From: JBBIMP01 sp037444305
GTDB taxonomy: Bacteria; Acidobacteriota; UBA6911
Assembly: GCA_037444305.1 (NCBI GenBank)
Contig: JBBIMP010000033.1
Location: forward strand, 1-59,636
DNA: 59,636 bases
Direction: 5' to 3'
Below are positions 41,708-50,505 of this stretch, one piece after another (within the stretch, counting starts at the first letter, position 1; every line of letters starts with the position of its first letter). The notes below the pieces were generated by a model. The model saw only the letters and a program-made list of their open reading frames with translations, did no database searches and was not told the origin of the DNA. Position numbers and translations under genes: made by a program.

Positions 41708-43156
41708 TCAGAGGTTGAGGCATACGACGCGGGTCTCGGTCATCTCCTGGATGGCGCAGCGGACTCCTTCGCGGCCGATCCCGCTGAGCTTCGTCCCGCC
41801 GAAGGGCATGACGTCGAGCCGGTAGTCGGTGGAGTCGTTGACCATCACGCCCCCCACTTCCAGCCGCTTGATCGCGGTAAAGGCGTCCCTCAGGTTCTCC
41901 GTGAAGATCGCCGCGTGGAGGCCGTAGTGGACCCGGTTGGCGCGCTCGATGGCTTCGTCCAGCGAGCCGACGCGGTACAGCGACACGACGGGGCCGTAAA
42001 CCTCCTGGCTGTCCAGGCGAACCCCGTCGGGCACCTGGTCCAGGACGGTGGGCCAGATAAGCGCCCCCTCTCTCCGATACCCGATGAGCACGCGCGCGCC
42101 CCGCGTCACCGCCTCGCCGATCCACTCCTCCACCCTGTCCGCCTCGCGCCTGTGGATCATCGCGCACACGTCCGTGTTCTCGTCCACGGAGGATCCGCCG
42201 CGGAGCTTCGAGACGTGCTCCACGAACCGTTCGGCGAACGGCTCGTAAACCCTGTCGTGGACAAACACGCGTTGCACTCCCAGGCAGTTCTGCCCCGCCT
42301 GCGCGAAGGCGCCCGCGGCTATCGCCGGCACCGCCCGCCGAAGATCGGCATCCGGCAGGACGATGACCGGGGAGTTGGAGCCCAGCTCCATGGCAAGCTT
42401 CTTGATACCCGCCTTCCGGCTGATCCATTCGCCGGTTGCGACCCCGCCAGTGAAGCTGACGACGCGGACCCGCGGATCGGCTACGAGCACCTCCCCCAGC
42501 GCCTCTCCCGGTCCGGGCACTACATTCAGCCTTCCGGCGGGCAGCCCGGCAGCCATCAGATCTCGGGCCAGATGCAGCGATGAGAGCGGAGTTGCGGAGG
42601 CCGGTTTGAGCACGACGGCGTTGCCGGCGGCCAGCGCCGGCGCAACCTTGTGCGAGGCCATCGCGAGAGGGTCGTTGAACGGGGTGATCGCCGCCACGAC
42701 GCCGGCCGGGAAACGGAAATAGTAGCCGACACGGTTCTCGGAGCCGGCGCGGCTGTCGAACGGGAGCGTTTCGCCGGAGAGCCGGCGTCCTTCCTCCGCC
42801 GCCAGCCGCAGGATGTTGGCGGCCCGCGGTGCCTCCCGCCGGGCCTCCCGGATGGTTTTGCTCCCCTCCATCGCGATCGTGCGCGCATATTCGTCCTGCT
42901 GCGCGTCGATCCGCGCGGCCGCCCCCATCAGGACGTCATAGCGGGCGTGGGCGGGGAACTCCGACTGGAGGGATTGCTGCGCGGCCGCAATGGCCGCCGT
43001 GACATCGGCGGGGGAACCCGCCGAGACTCTGCCCACCAGCCTCGAGTCCATGGGATTCCGGACCTCAATGACCTCCTGCCGCTGCAGCCATACGCCGCCG
43101 ATGAACAGTCCCACGGGCCCGCGCTCACGCCCGGCATCCTTTGTCTCCGCCTCCAT
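41708..43156 (-). CDS. NAD(P)-dependent aldehyde dehydrogenase
   Basis: 482 residues from the ATG at 43156, selected because GAGGAGGGGGC immediately precedes it (the frame remains open far upstream). Aldehyde dehydrogenase superfamily: PWN-like TPFNDPLAMASHKVAPALAAGN, cofactor loop FTGGVATGEWI, catalytic Glu in MELGSNSP and Cys in AQAGQNCLGVQRV. C-terminal PFGGTKLSGIGREGV. Possibly a lactaldehyde or phosphonoacetaldehyde-type dehydrogenase, but the substrate is open. Confidence 0.93.
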   Translation of the reverse strand: MEAETKDAGRERGPVGLFIGGVWLQRQEVIEVRNPMDSRLVGRVSAGSPADVTAAIAAAQQSLQSEFPAHARYDVLMGAAARIDAQQDEYARTIAMEGSKTIREARREAPRAANILRLAAEEGRRLSGETLPFDSRAGSENRVGYYFRFPAGVVAAITPFNDPLAMASHKVAPALAAGNAVVLKPASATPLSSLHLARDLMAAGLPAGRLNVVPGPGEALGEVLVADPRVRVVSFTGGVATGEWISRKAGIKKLAMELGSNSPVIVLPDADLRRAVPAIAAGAFAQAGQNCLGVQRVFVHDRVYEPFAERFVEHVSKLRGGSSVDENTDVCAMIHRREADRVEEWIGEAVTRGARVLIGYRREGALIWPTVLDQVPDGVRLDSQEVYGPVVSLYRVGSLDEAIERANRVHYGLHAAIFTENLRDAFTAIKRLEVGGVMVNDSTDYRLDVMPFGGTKLSGIGREGVRCAIQEMTETRVVCLNL

Positions 43157-43251
43157 GCCCCCTCCTCTGAACACGCTCGCAGCAGGGCCCGAGCTTCGCC
43201 GGCCTGGCTTCGGCTGAGGTGCGGCGAGCGTACGGCCTGCCGGCGCGTCAC

Positions 43252-43551
43252 TCAGACCTGCGCGTCCTCGTCCTCTTCCTTCGGCGGCGCGGTGACATCG
43301 GCGGGTTTTCCCGTGCGTTCGACTTCGATCGAGCATTCCGTCAGCAGAGCTGCCAGCGCGCCGATGGCTGCGAGGACCGGCGAAATGACCGCTCCAACGA
43401 CTCCGACCGTGAGCGGGAATTCGGCCACCGGCTGGCCGCTCTGTTTGATCCGTATGCGCCTCACATTGCCCTCGTGGATGAGCTTCTTCACCCGGTCGAG
43501 GAGCTCTCCCCCTTCGACCTTGATGGATTCCCACCAGGTTTTCTCCTGCAT
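43252..43551 (-). CDS. DUF4342 family protein
   Basis: 99 residues matching DUF4342: an N-terminal WWESIKVEGGELLDRVKKLIHEGNVRRIRIK segment related to UBA/TS-N-like nucleic-acid or membrane-associated proteins, a hydrophobic helix (LTVGVVGAVISPVLAAIGALAALL) and an acidic tail. Found widely in Firmicutes and Acidobacteriota with unknown role. It has an ATG start and lies between the aldehyde dehydrogenase and the small DNA-binding protein. Confidence 0.85.
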   Translation of the reverse strand: MQEKTWWESIKVEGGELLDRVKKLIHEGNVRRIRIKQSGQPVAEFPLTVGVVGAVISPVLAAIGALAALLTECSIEVERTGKPADVTAPPKEEDEDAQV

Positions 43552-43591
43552 GCTAGCCTCCAGCGATGATTATATGCGAGCCGTGACTTGC

Positions 43592-43864
43592 CTACTTGCG
43601 CTTCCTCCGGCGCCATCGCATCTCGATGTTCTGCCGGCCCATCTCCCGCAGGCGCCGGACCCCCTTGGAGAGCCCCAGGCGGTGCCCCTTGAAAACGACC
43701 GAAGCAACCGATCGGCCAAGCAATTTGGCTATTTCCGCGTTGCTCCGGCTGCGGTAAAGGCGCTTCAGGAGAGCAACCTGCTCTTCGGTCCACCGTGGCC
43801 TCCGGATCCGCCGGCCCGGCTTGCCGGGGCGTGGCCTTCGGGAAGTCGCACCAACCCGTTTCAT
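43592..43864 (-). CDS. Small basic protein with SANT/Myb-like helix-turn-helix
   Basis: 90 residues, very basic (many Arg/Lys, tail RWRRRKRK). Residues 25-68 read WTEEQVALLKRLYRSRSNAEIAKLLGRSVASVVFKGHRLGLSKG, the pattern of a Myb/SANT-like or GcrA-like three-helix DNA-binding module (tryptophan, LGRS and recognition helix). A nucleoid or regulatory DNA-binding protein is the likely role. The upstream neighbour on this strand is the lipoprotein-sorting-like gene. Good family fit to small acidobacterial and proteobacterial SANT-like proteins. Confidence 0.78.
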   Translation of the reverse strand: MKRVGATSRRPRPGKPGRRIRRPRWTEEQVALLKRLYRSRSNAEIAKLLGRSVASVVFKGHRLGLSKGVRRLREMGRQNIEMRWRRRKRK

Positions 43865-43904
43865 CAGACGTTCTCCGGGAAATGGACCTCTGCGCGGTGT
43901 GCGC

Positions 43905-44813
43905 TCAGGGTGGATCTTCCGGCGTGCCGTACCGGATCGTGGATGCTACGGTGAACTTCCGATAGTCGGAGTACCGGTTGGAAGAGTCGATCTTCAAGCC
44001 CTTCAGCAGCATGATCCTGCCGGTCCCGGTAAAGCGGGATTCGGCCGGCAGCCAGATTTCGTCGTTGACCAGCTTCCGCTGAAAGACGGCCGTGGCGCCC
44101 TTGTGCAGCTTGGCCAGCAGGCCCCATCCTATCGAGATATTGCCGATCAGGTTGGCCTCGATCCGTACCAGATTGTAGTCGCCTTCGCTGAACCATGCCT
44201 TGCCCGACATTTTCGAGAGCATCTTGGTTTCGCGCAACTCGGCCTTGAATTTCGGCCGCGGTTTGAACTCCAGCGCGATGACCGGCAGCCCGTCCATCTG
44301 TTCCCGGCCCGTCATCGTGATTTCAAACATCCGCAGCATCTCGTCGATAACCGCCCGCTCCCTCAGCCGTGCCTCCGCCTGCTTGCCCTCTCGCTGCGCC
44401 TGCCCGGCAGCATTCCGCTTTTCTACCTCGCGCCGCCGCTTTTCCGACTTTTTGTCGAACTCCCTGTCCTGCTTCTCCAGCTCCTTCGGCGCCAGCGCCA
44501 CGCCGTCCCTGGCTACAAGGCGGCGGTAGGTCAGTCCCTGGTACATCGAGGGATAGACCTCATAGGTCCGGGTTTCGATCTTCTTGACCTTCCCCTTGCC
44601 GTCGAGCTCGCGCTGGGTTTCCTCTTCGACGTACGTGTACTGGCTCTGAAGCAGGCGGTCGCTGCGAAGGTTCTGCCGCACTCCCTGGAGAAACCCTTCG
44701 AGTTCGGGCAGCGGGCGGGCTTCGTCCTGCGCGCCGGCCGCCGGAATCCCCGAGGGAAGGAGCAGCAGGACGGCCGCAAGGATCCAAAAGAAAGCGCGGC
44801 GCTTCCGTTTCAT
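43905..44813 (-). CDS. Exported outer-membrane lipoprotein-sorting-like protein (hypothetical)
   Basis: 302 residues from the ATG at 44813 (an ATG at 44822 is equally possible; no strong SD for either). Signal peptide MKRKRRAFFWILAAVLLLLPSG. An amphipathic, charged middle (about 95-150, KQDREFDKKSEKRRREVEKR) is coiled-coil-like. The C-terminal half (KAWFSEGDYNLVRIEANL, IWLPAESRFTGTGRIMLLKG) resembles the LolA/LolB-like beta-sheet proteins annotated outer-membrane lipoprotein-sorting. A role in the envelope is inferred from that resemblance only. Confidence 0.7.
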   Translation of the reverse strand: MKRKRRAFFWILAAVLLLLPSGIPAAGAQDEARPLPELEGFLQGVRQNLRSDRLLQSQYTYVEEETQRELDGKGKVKKIETRTYEVYPSMYQGLTYRRLVARDGVALAPKELEKQDREFDKKSEKRRREVEKRNAAGQAQREGKQAEARLRERAVIDEMLRMFEITMTGREQMDGLPVIALEFKPRPKFKAELRETKMLSKMSGKAWFSEGDYNLVRIEANLIGNISIGWGLLAKLHKGATAVFQRKLVNDEIWLPAESRFTGTGRIMLLKGLKIDSSNRYSDYRKFTVASTIRYGTPEDPP

Positions 44814-44933
44814 GAGCGGCATTCTACAACGGAAAGCCCTGGGATCCAAATCAAGCGGACGCGAGACGCGAGAAGACAGAGCACGCAAGGGGCAGGAAAG
44901 GTACGGCGGGTATCGCCATGCTACAATTTCGCC

Positions 44934-45057
44934 ATGCCGGCGCAACCAGCCCCTTCTTTGCCGTCCAACCTGCTGGTGGGAACTTCCAGCTGGAGCACAC
45001 GCGACTGGTGCGGCGCTTTTTACCCCGACGCAGTCGAGCCGGCAGAAATGATCGCCG
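44934..45057 (+). pseudogene. Truncated DUF72-family gene (N-terminal piece)
   Basis: An ATG at 44934 encodes MPAQPAPSLPSNLLVGTSSW and DWCGAFYPDAVEPAEMIAV. The GTSSW...W.G.FYP pattern is the hallmark of the DUF72 family N-terminus (YecE-like TIM barrel, about 250 residues). After about 40 codons the homology ends and the DNA becomes the antisense of the last codons of the neighbouring S9 peptidase. About 200 residues are absent. Confidence 0.75.
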
Positions 45058-48000
45058 TCAACGCCCGCCGCCGAGGTGCTCCTCGAACAGTTTCAGGATC
45101 CGCCTGTACTGATCCGCCCACGAATCGGCCGTCTGGAAACCGTGGTCTTCCACCGGGTACAGCGCCACTTCCCAGTTTTCCTTCCGCAGCTCGATCAATC
45201 GTTGCGCCAGCCGCACCGTGTCCTGGAAATGCACGTTCACGTCCACGACGCCGTGACAGATCAGCAACGCCCCCTTCAGTCCCTCCGCGAAGTAGATGGG
45301 CGAACTTCTCTTGTACGCTTCCGCATCCCCCTGCGGTTCGTTCAGGATGTTGGACGTGTAGCCGTGATTGTAGTGCGCCCAGTCGGTGACGGGGCGCAAC
45401 GACGCGCCGGCGGCAAACACATCCGGCGTTGTGAACATCGCCATCAGCGTGATGAAACCGCCATAGCTCCCCCCATAAATCCCGATCCGCTTCGGATCGA
45501 CATCGAGGTTTTCCACCATCCATTTCGCGCCGTCGACATTGTCCTCGAGATCCTTTCCCCCCATGTGCCGGTAGATGCCGGTCCGCCAGTCCCTGCCATA
45601 GCCGGAACTGGCGCGGTAGTCGATGTCCATCACCACAAAGCCCTTGTCCATCAGCACGTGATGGAACATGTACTCACGGTAGTAGCTGCTCCAGTACCTG
45701 TGCACATTCTGCAGATAGCCGGCCCCGTGGACGAAGATCACGGCCGGACGCTTCGCCGGTGTCCGCTTCCCGCCCCTCGCCGGGGCCGGACCCTTGAGCA
45801 TCTCGGGCGTGTACACCCGCGCGTAGACCTCCGCGCCGTCGCGCGCCTTGAAGGTGACGATCCGCGGCTCGACCCACGGGAACGAGAGCCATTCCTCCGT
45901 CGGCGTCAGCGTCACCCTTCGGGCTGCGGCGCCAGGAATGTTCTCCATCAGGTAGAGCTCGGGCGGCCGGTTGCTGCTCGAGTAGACGATGGCCAGCGTT
46001 TTCTCGTCCGGTGAAAGCAGCGCCTGGTTGCTCCCCGTCATGGCGGTGATCTTCGTCCGCTCGCCTCCCGTCACCGGCATGGAGTAGAAATGCCGTTCCC
46101 CGGGGTGGACTTCGCTCGAGGTGAAGTAGAACCGCGTCTTGTCGTGCGACAGCGATGGGCCGAACACCTCGAACTTCCCCGAAGTCAGCGAGCGCACCCC
46201 GGATCCGTCGATCGCCGCTGCGTAGAGCTGGAAGTACCCGTGCTTTTCCGAAACGTAGTAGACGCTCTTCTGATCGGGCATCCAGCCCATCGACGATGCG
46301 AGCACGCGCCCCATGACCCAGGCCTCATCCCTGAGGTGGTCCAGCACGGCCGTCTTGCCGGTTTTGAGATCGACGAGGAAGACCCAGACATCCTTGTTGT
46401 CCTCCGCGATGCCCGTCACCACGAGGCCGGCTCCGTCTTCCGACCAGAGCGGGTTGGAGAGGGACAGGTTCCGCTCCTTCGGCTCCGCTGCGATCCAGAC
46501 TACGCCGCCGGTCTCCACGGAAATCAGCCCCATCCTGGATCTGCCCAGCGCGTCCCCGACCTTGGTGCGCGACGGGATGTCCTGGGCGTAGCCCGACTCG
46601 GTGACGTAGTTCGGGACAATGGTGTCTTTTGCCCTGTCGGCCGGCTCGGCCTGTGTGAAGACGACCAGGTCCTGGTTGGGCGACAGCTGCAGGCCGCGCA
46701 CCGATGCCTGCCTCGGCAGGTGGTAGGGCTGGCGCGTCTCCCGCTCCTTTCTCCGGGCCTCTGCTCGTTCCCTGTTCGCGGCCCGTTCGCGTATGATCTC
46801 AAACAGCTCCTTCTGCTGGTCCTCGACCCACTGCTGGCTCTCGGTGAGCCGCGGCTCCTGGCGCGGCGGCGTCGTGCGGATGTCCGTCAGCTGCGACAGC
46901 TCGGCCGTCTCCAGCGACAGGCGGAAAAGGTTGTTTTCGCGCACGAAGGTGACCGCCTTCTCATCCTTCGTAAAGCGCGGCGACGTCACTCCCGAGGCGC
47001 CGCTCACGAGCCGGGTGCGTTCGTTGGTGATGAGATCCATCAGAACGATGTTCCCCTCCTCGACGAAGAGCGATTTTTTCCGGTCCCGGCTCAGTTCCCC
47101 GCCCGCGGGCGGCGCTAGTCTCGCCTCCTCGCGCGAGAGCCGTCTGGGTTCGCCGCCTTCGCGCGGGATCGTCCAGGTGGAGGATTCCCTTTCCCCCGGC
47201 CTGCGCCAGTTGAAGTAGAGCATTTTGCCGTCGCCGGACCAGCGGGTGGCGGATATGCCGCTCCCTACCAGGTCGGGCCCGCGCATGATGCTGTCGACGG
47301 TGAGCGGAAAGCTCTTCGGCGCCGCAACCTGGAAAGTAAGCGTGCTGAAGAAGCTTTCCCACTCCTGGTCCTTTCCCGGGGCCGCCGGAATCATGTGCAC
47401 CATCCGCAGCAGCCAGTTGCCCGCTCCGGTCAAAGGGATCAGCGCGATCCCCTCGAGGCTGGTCCTGGTTACGAAGAGGTAGTCGTGGTCGCCGGCCGCT
47501 CGCCAGGGGAAGGCGTCCGTGACGGCCGCCACCTGGGCGTGCGGCAGCGGCTTGCCGTCAAAAAGCACGCGGACCGCAAGTTTTTCGCCCAGCCTCACGC
47601 CGGCGGGATCCTGCAGCGGAACGATTTCGAGCTTCAGTCCCACGGGCTGCAGCGCGGTGGCATCGCCGGTATCCCCTACACGGAAGATGCTCTTCGCGAA
47701 CTTGGCGTAGAGCTCCTTCCCGGAAGCGTCCTGCTTCTTGTCTTTCGCGCGCTTCCGGATGACCTCGGTGAGGCCCTCGTGCGCAATGTACTCGTTGAAG
47801 TCCTTGGCGGCGAGCTCGATCGGACGCGGTTTGATCTCCACCGCAAGAACGTAGGTCCCCGGATTTCGGACCAGCACCTCGGCCTCGGTGAGCTTCTCCA
47901 GCACGCGGATGCCGGAGACGTCCGTTCTGCCCCTTGCGCCGTGCAGCTCGAACCGGGCGAAGCGGTCGGCGTCAACGGAGGAATCGCCCGTGGGAAAGCC

Positions 48001-48138
48001 GTCGCCGCTGTGCGCGGAGATTTTCATCACCTGGCCCGGACGGATGGAATAGTCCGGGATCAGCCAGAAGTCGTGGGCCTGCATGGTCCCGACGGTTACA
48101 ATCGATGCGGCAAGGAGAAACAATCTGAAGAGCTTCAT
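45058..48138 (-). CDS. Secreted S9 (prolyl-oligopeptidase) protein fused to an N-terminal DUF4198 domain
   Basis: 1026 residues from the ATG at 48138 (GGAG, spacing 7). A signal peptide (MKLFRLFLLAASIVTVGTMQA) precedes a DUF4198-like beta domain (about 20-265: HDFWLIPDYSIRPGQ, KSFRV-like regions, ending WESFFSTLTFQVA), usually a stand-alone periplasmic nickel- or metal-associated protein. From about 275 an S9-type propeller begins directly (MRGPDLVGSGISATRWSGDGK). The alpha/beta-hydrolase follows, with catalytic Ser near 890 in YGGSYGG, Asp in VVDVNVHF and His near 998 in VEDHGF. The fusion joins two proteins at a point where the S9 part lacks its own signal, so it may be a real composite or a deletion product like others nearby. 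It is divergent from mutY. Confidence 0.82.
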   Translation of the reverse strand: MKLFRLFLLAASIVTVGTMQAHDFWLIPDYSIRPGQVMKISAHSGDGFPTGDSSVDADRFARFELHGARGRTDVSGIRVLEKLTEAEVLVRNPGTYVLAVEIKPRPIELAAKDFNEYIAHEGLTEVIRKRAKDKKQDASGKELYAKFAKSIFRVGDTGDATALQPVGLKLEIVPLQDPAGVRLGEKLAVRVLFDGKPLPHAQVAAVTDAFPWRAAGDHDYLFVTRTSLEGIALIPLTGAGNWLLRMVHMIPAAPGKDQEWESFFSTLTFQVAAPKSFPLTVDSIMRGPDLVGSGISATRWSGDGKMLYFNWRRPGERESSTWTIPREGGEPRRLSREEARLAPPAGGELSRDRKKSLFVEEGNIVLMDLITNERTRLVSGASGVTSPRFTKDEKAVTFVRENNLFRLSLETAELSQLTDIRTTPPRQEPRLTESQQWVEDQQKELFEIIRERAANRERAEARRKERETRQPYHLPRQASVRGLQLSPNQDLVVFTQAEPADRAKDTIVPNYVTESGYAQDIPSRTKVGDALGRSRMGLISVETGGVVWIAAEPKERNLSLSNPLWSEDGAGLVVTGIAEDNKDVWVFLVDLKTGKTAVLDHLRDEAWVMGRVLASSMGWMPDQKSVYYVSEKHGYFQLYAAAIDGSGVRSLTSGKFEVFGPSLSHDKTRFYFTSSEVHPGERHFYSMPVTGGERTKITAMTGSNQALLSPDEKTLAIVYSSSNRPPELYLMENIPGAAARRVTLTPTEEWLSFPWVEPRIVTFKARDGAEVYARVYTPEMLKGPAPARGGKRTPAKRPAVIFVHGAGYLQNVHRYWSSYYREYMFHHVLMDKGFVVMDIDYRASSGYGRDWRTGIYRHMGGKDLEDNVDGAKWMVENLDVDPKRIGIYGGSYGGFITLMAMFTTPDVFAAGASLRPVTDWAHYNHGYTSNILNEPQGDAEAYKRSSPIYFAEGLKGALLICHGVVDVNVHFQDTVRLAQRLIELRKENWEVALYPVEDHGFQTADSWADQYRRILKLFEEHLGGGR

Positions 48139-48161
48139 GTCTGACTCCGGGTGGAAAGTTG

Positions 48162-48622
48162 ATGACCAAGCCACTTTATCAAATCTGGAATCGTGAAAAA
48201 ACGCGGAAATTCCGGCGACTGCTGCTGGACTGGTATGGAAGCCACAAGCGACAGCTGCCCTGGCGCAATCGGCCCGCGCCCTCGATGAGATTCTGCTCGT
48301 CCGGCCAGCCGAGCCGGCATACATTCCCGGAGACTGGGGATTGCCGGCGGTGCTGCTGGAAAAGGGGGAGCGGCCGCGCGCCGCCGCCGAGCGGCCGGCA
48401 CGGCGGCTGTCCGGGCGTACCCTGCGCCTGTCGGAGTGCCGGTCGATCAGGCATGCCATTACATGGCGCCGGATACAGGCTCATGTGTTTTCGGGGGTGC
48501 TGAAGACACGCCGCGGGCTTCTTGCAGAGCGCGATGGCCTCCGGTGGTGCCGCGGAGAGGATCTTCCACGGGTTTTGACATCGTCGCTCTACACGAAGGC
48601 GCTCGAGCGAGCCGAAGGGTGA
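48162..48622 (+). pseudogene. mutY: Internally deleted mutY (A/G-specific adenine glycosylase)
   Basis: The first 35 codons (from ATG 48162) read FRRLLLDWYGSHKRQLPWR, the canonical MutY start. Then, from 48269 in a different frame and ending at the TGA at 48620-48622, 117 codons encode the C-terminal NUDIX-like domain of MutY: ALDEILLVRPAEP, PGDWGLPAVLLEKGERPRA, RHAITWRRIQAHVF and ERDGLRWCRGEDLPRVL. The helix-hairpin-helix and [4Fe-4S] cluster region is missing, so glycosylase activity is lost. If no other copy exists, a mutator phenotype for G-to-T changes is expected. Confidence 0.85.
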
Positions 48623-48654
48623 GCCTGCAAGTGGCGCGACAACACAGCCGCAGA

Positions 48655-49833
48655 TCAGCAGGCGATGACGCCTCTGGCCTCCAGCCCTGCTATCGTCGCC
48701 TCGGAATAACCGATTTCCGCCAGTATTTCGCGAGTTTGCTCGCCGTGCCGAGGGGCACTCCTGCGGATCTGCGCCGGCGTGGCCGAAAGCCTGATGGGGA
48801 GTCCCAGCTGCTTCTCCGCCTCTCCCCCCTGGCGGGCGGCGTCCACTATCACCTTGCGGTGCCTGGCCTGGGCGGATTCGAATGCCTCCTGCACCGCGAG
48901 CACCGGTTCGACGCAGGCATCCTCGTTGCGAAAAACCTCGATCCACTCCGCCAGGGACTTCGAGGCGATTTCCTGTGCGATCGCTTCCTTCAGCGACGCC
49001 TGCTCCTCCGGCTGGTAGTGGAGCAGAAGCAGATCTTCCCTGTCGATCGCCTCGCAGAAGCGGCGCCAGAACTTCGGTTCGAGGGCCGCCACGCTCAGGT
49101 AACGCTGGTCGGCCGTGCGGTAAACGTTGTAGCAGGCCAGAAGCCCGGTCAGCGGCAGCCGCTCTCCCAGGCGCACTTCCGCGCCCGCAAACAACCCTGC
49201 GGCCGGCGTCAGCATGAGCGCCATGGCCGCCTCCATCATGGAGATGTCCACATACTGGCCCTCTCCGGTCCTCTCGCGCGCGGCAAGCGCCGCAAGGACC
49301 CCGACGGCGGCGAACAGGGACGCCCCGAGGTCGGAGACCTGAACCGGCGAGAGGACCGGTTTCTTGGCATCGTCGACCTGTAGCCCCGTGACCCCGGCGA
49401 GCGAGAGATAGTTCAGATCGTGTCCGCTGCGTTCGCGCAACGGGCCGTCGGCGCCGTAGCCGCTGATCGCGCAGAAGATCAGCCGCGGCTGCAGAGCGCG
49501 GAGAGCGCCGTAGCCGACCCCTAGCCGGTCCAGCACACCGGGCCGGAAGCCGTCCAGGATCACGTCGGAGGCGCGAGCCAGGTCCCGCAGAATGGAGATC
49601 CCTTCGGGTCTCTTCAGATCGACGGCCAGGCTTCGTTTGTTGCGGTTGAGGAGCGCGAAGACGCCGCCCGTCCCGCCGGCGTCCAGCGAGACGTAGCGCA
49701 CCGGGTCTCCCGTTTCCGGATCTTCGACCTTGATCACGTCCGCGCCCAGATCCCCGAGGATCATCGCAGCCCAGGGCCCGGGCATGTTGCGCGTCACATC
49801 CAGAACTTTCAGTCCTTCCAGTGCAGTCGTCAT
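48655..49833 (-). CDS. Family III CoA-transferase (CaiB/BaiF type)
   Basis: 392 residues from the ATG at 49833 (CGGAGG upstream). GLKVLDVTRNMPGPWAAMILGDLGADVIKVEDPETGD is the family start; the catalytic Asp168 lies in SPVQVSDLGASLF, and GQYVDISMMEA follows. It transfers CoA between acyl-CoA and free carboxylates, e.g. for formyl-, succinyl- or carnitinyl-CoA. Substrate unknown; no acyl-CoA dehydrogenase neighbours. Located between the mutY and cysK/cysE remnants. Confidence 0.92.
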   Translation of the reverse strand: MTTALEGLKVLDVTRNMPGPWAAMILGDLGADVIKVEDPETGDPVRYVSLDAGGTGGVFALLNRNKRSLAVDLKRPEGISILRDLARASDVILDGFRPGVLDRLGVGYGALRALQPRLIFCAISGYGADGPLRERSGHDLNYLSLAGVTGLQVDDAKKPVLSPVQVSDLGASLFAAVGVLAALAARERTGEGQYVDISMMEAAMALMLTPAAGLFAGAEVRLGERLPLTGLLACYNVYRTADQRYLSVAALEPKFWRRFCEAIDREDLLLLHYQPEEQASLKEAIAQEIASKSLAEWIEVFRNEDACVEPVLAVQEAFESAQARHRKVIVDAARQGGEAEKQLGLPIRLSATPAQIRRSAPRHGEQTREILAEIGYSEATIAGLEARGVIAC

Positions 49834-49907
49834 TCCAGGAGCCTCCGATGTGAACCGTAAGAGCGCCATGATGCACCATGTGGCCCCTTTTTATCGAGAT
49901 AAAGACA

Positions 49908-50247
49908 AAGGGGATGCCGGGGGCGATCCGCGAGGCCGAAAGGCTGGTCGCGGCCAACAGGAACTACCTCATGCTCCAGCAGTTCGACAATCCCGCCAAC
50001 CCGGCAATTCACCGCCGCACGACAGCCGAGGAGATCTGGCGGGACACCGACGGCAAGGTGGACATCCTGCTGGCCGGCGACGTCCAGGCCGCGTATGAGG
50101 GCGACCCCGCCTGCACCACGCCGGACGAAGCCGTCCCGGCCTACCCCGGGCGGCAACGTCTGGTTGACGCGGAGCGTGCCCCCGGGAAGCCTGGTCTCCC
50201 AGGGGAGCGCCCGTTACGACTCCTTCGAATCGGGTTCCGGCATCTGA
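49908..50247 (+). pseudogene. cysK/cysE: Collapsed cysK-cysE remnant (three pieces)
   Basis: Piece 1 (49908-50078): KGMPGAIREAERLVA, LQQFDNPANPAIH and RRTTAEEIWRDTDGKVDI, an internal 57-codon slice of cysteine synthase CysK with no start. Piece 2 (50079-50150), in the same frame: DVQAAYEGDPACTTPDEAV and AYPG, the front part of serine O-acetyltransferase CysE. Piece 3 (50149-50247), shifted frame: GGNVWLTRSVPPGSLVSQ to a TGA, the CysE C-terminus (left-handed beta-helix end). The order cysK-cysE is a common operon, so three deletions in that operon explain it. The product cannot make cysteine. Confidence 0.85.
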
Positions 50248-50505
50248 TTTCCGGGGCTGCCATGCTCACATGATCAACTCGTCCCCGCGGGCTTCAGGAC
50301 GAATCCCGCACTTTTGTGAGGTTCCCGTGGCGCCCTGGCTTTGTTAATGCGTGGAAACAGCTAAAGATCTGCTGGCGGATGCCCGATCTCAATGGCGACA
50401 GTATTTGGATGCGGTGGAGGGGGACCAAGGATAGATAGAGTCCCATCCGATTTTTGGCACGCCCGGGAGAACCAGACAGTTGTTTTGCAGCAGGCATAAT
50501 CGCTC

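Noticed and set aside
48139..48459. N-terminal extension of the DUF4198-S9 frame
   Set aside because: It overlaps the mutY remnant antisense; the ATG at 48138 opens a clean signal peptide.
50248..50505. Possible insertion-sequence remnant between cysE and the hybrid kinase
   Set aside because: Only short unconvincing frames; no transposase motif or terminal inverted repeats.
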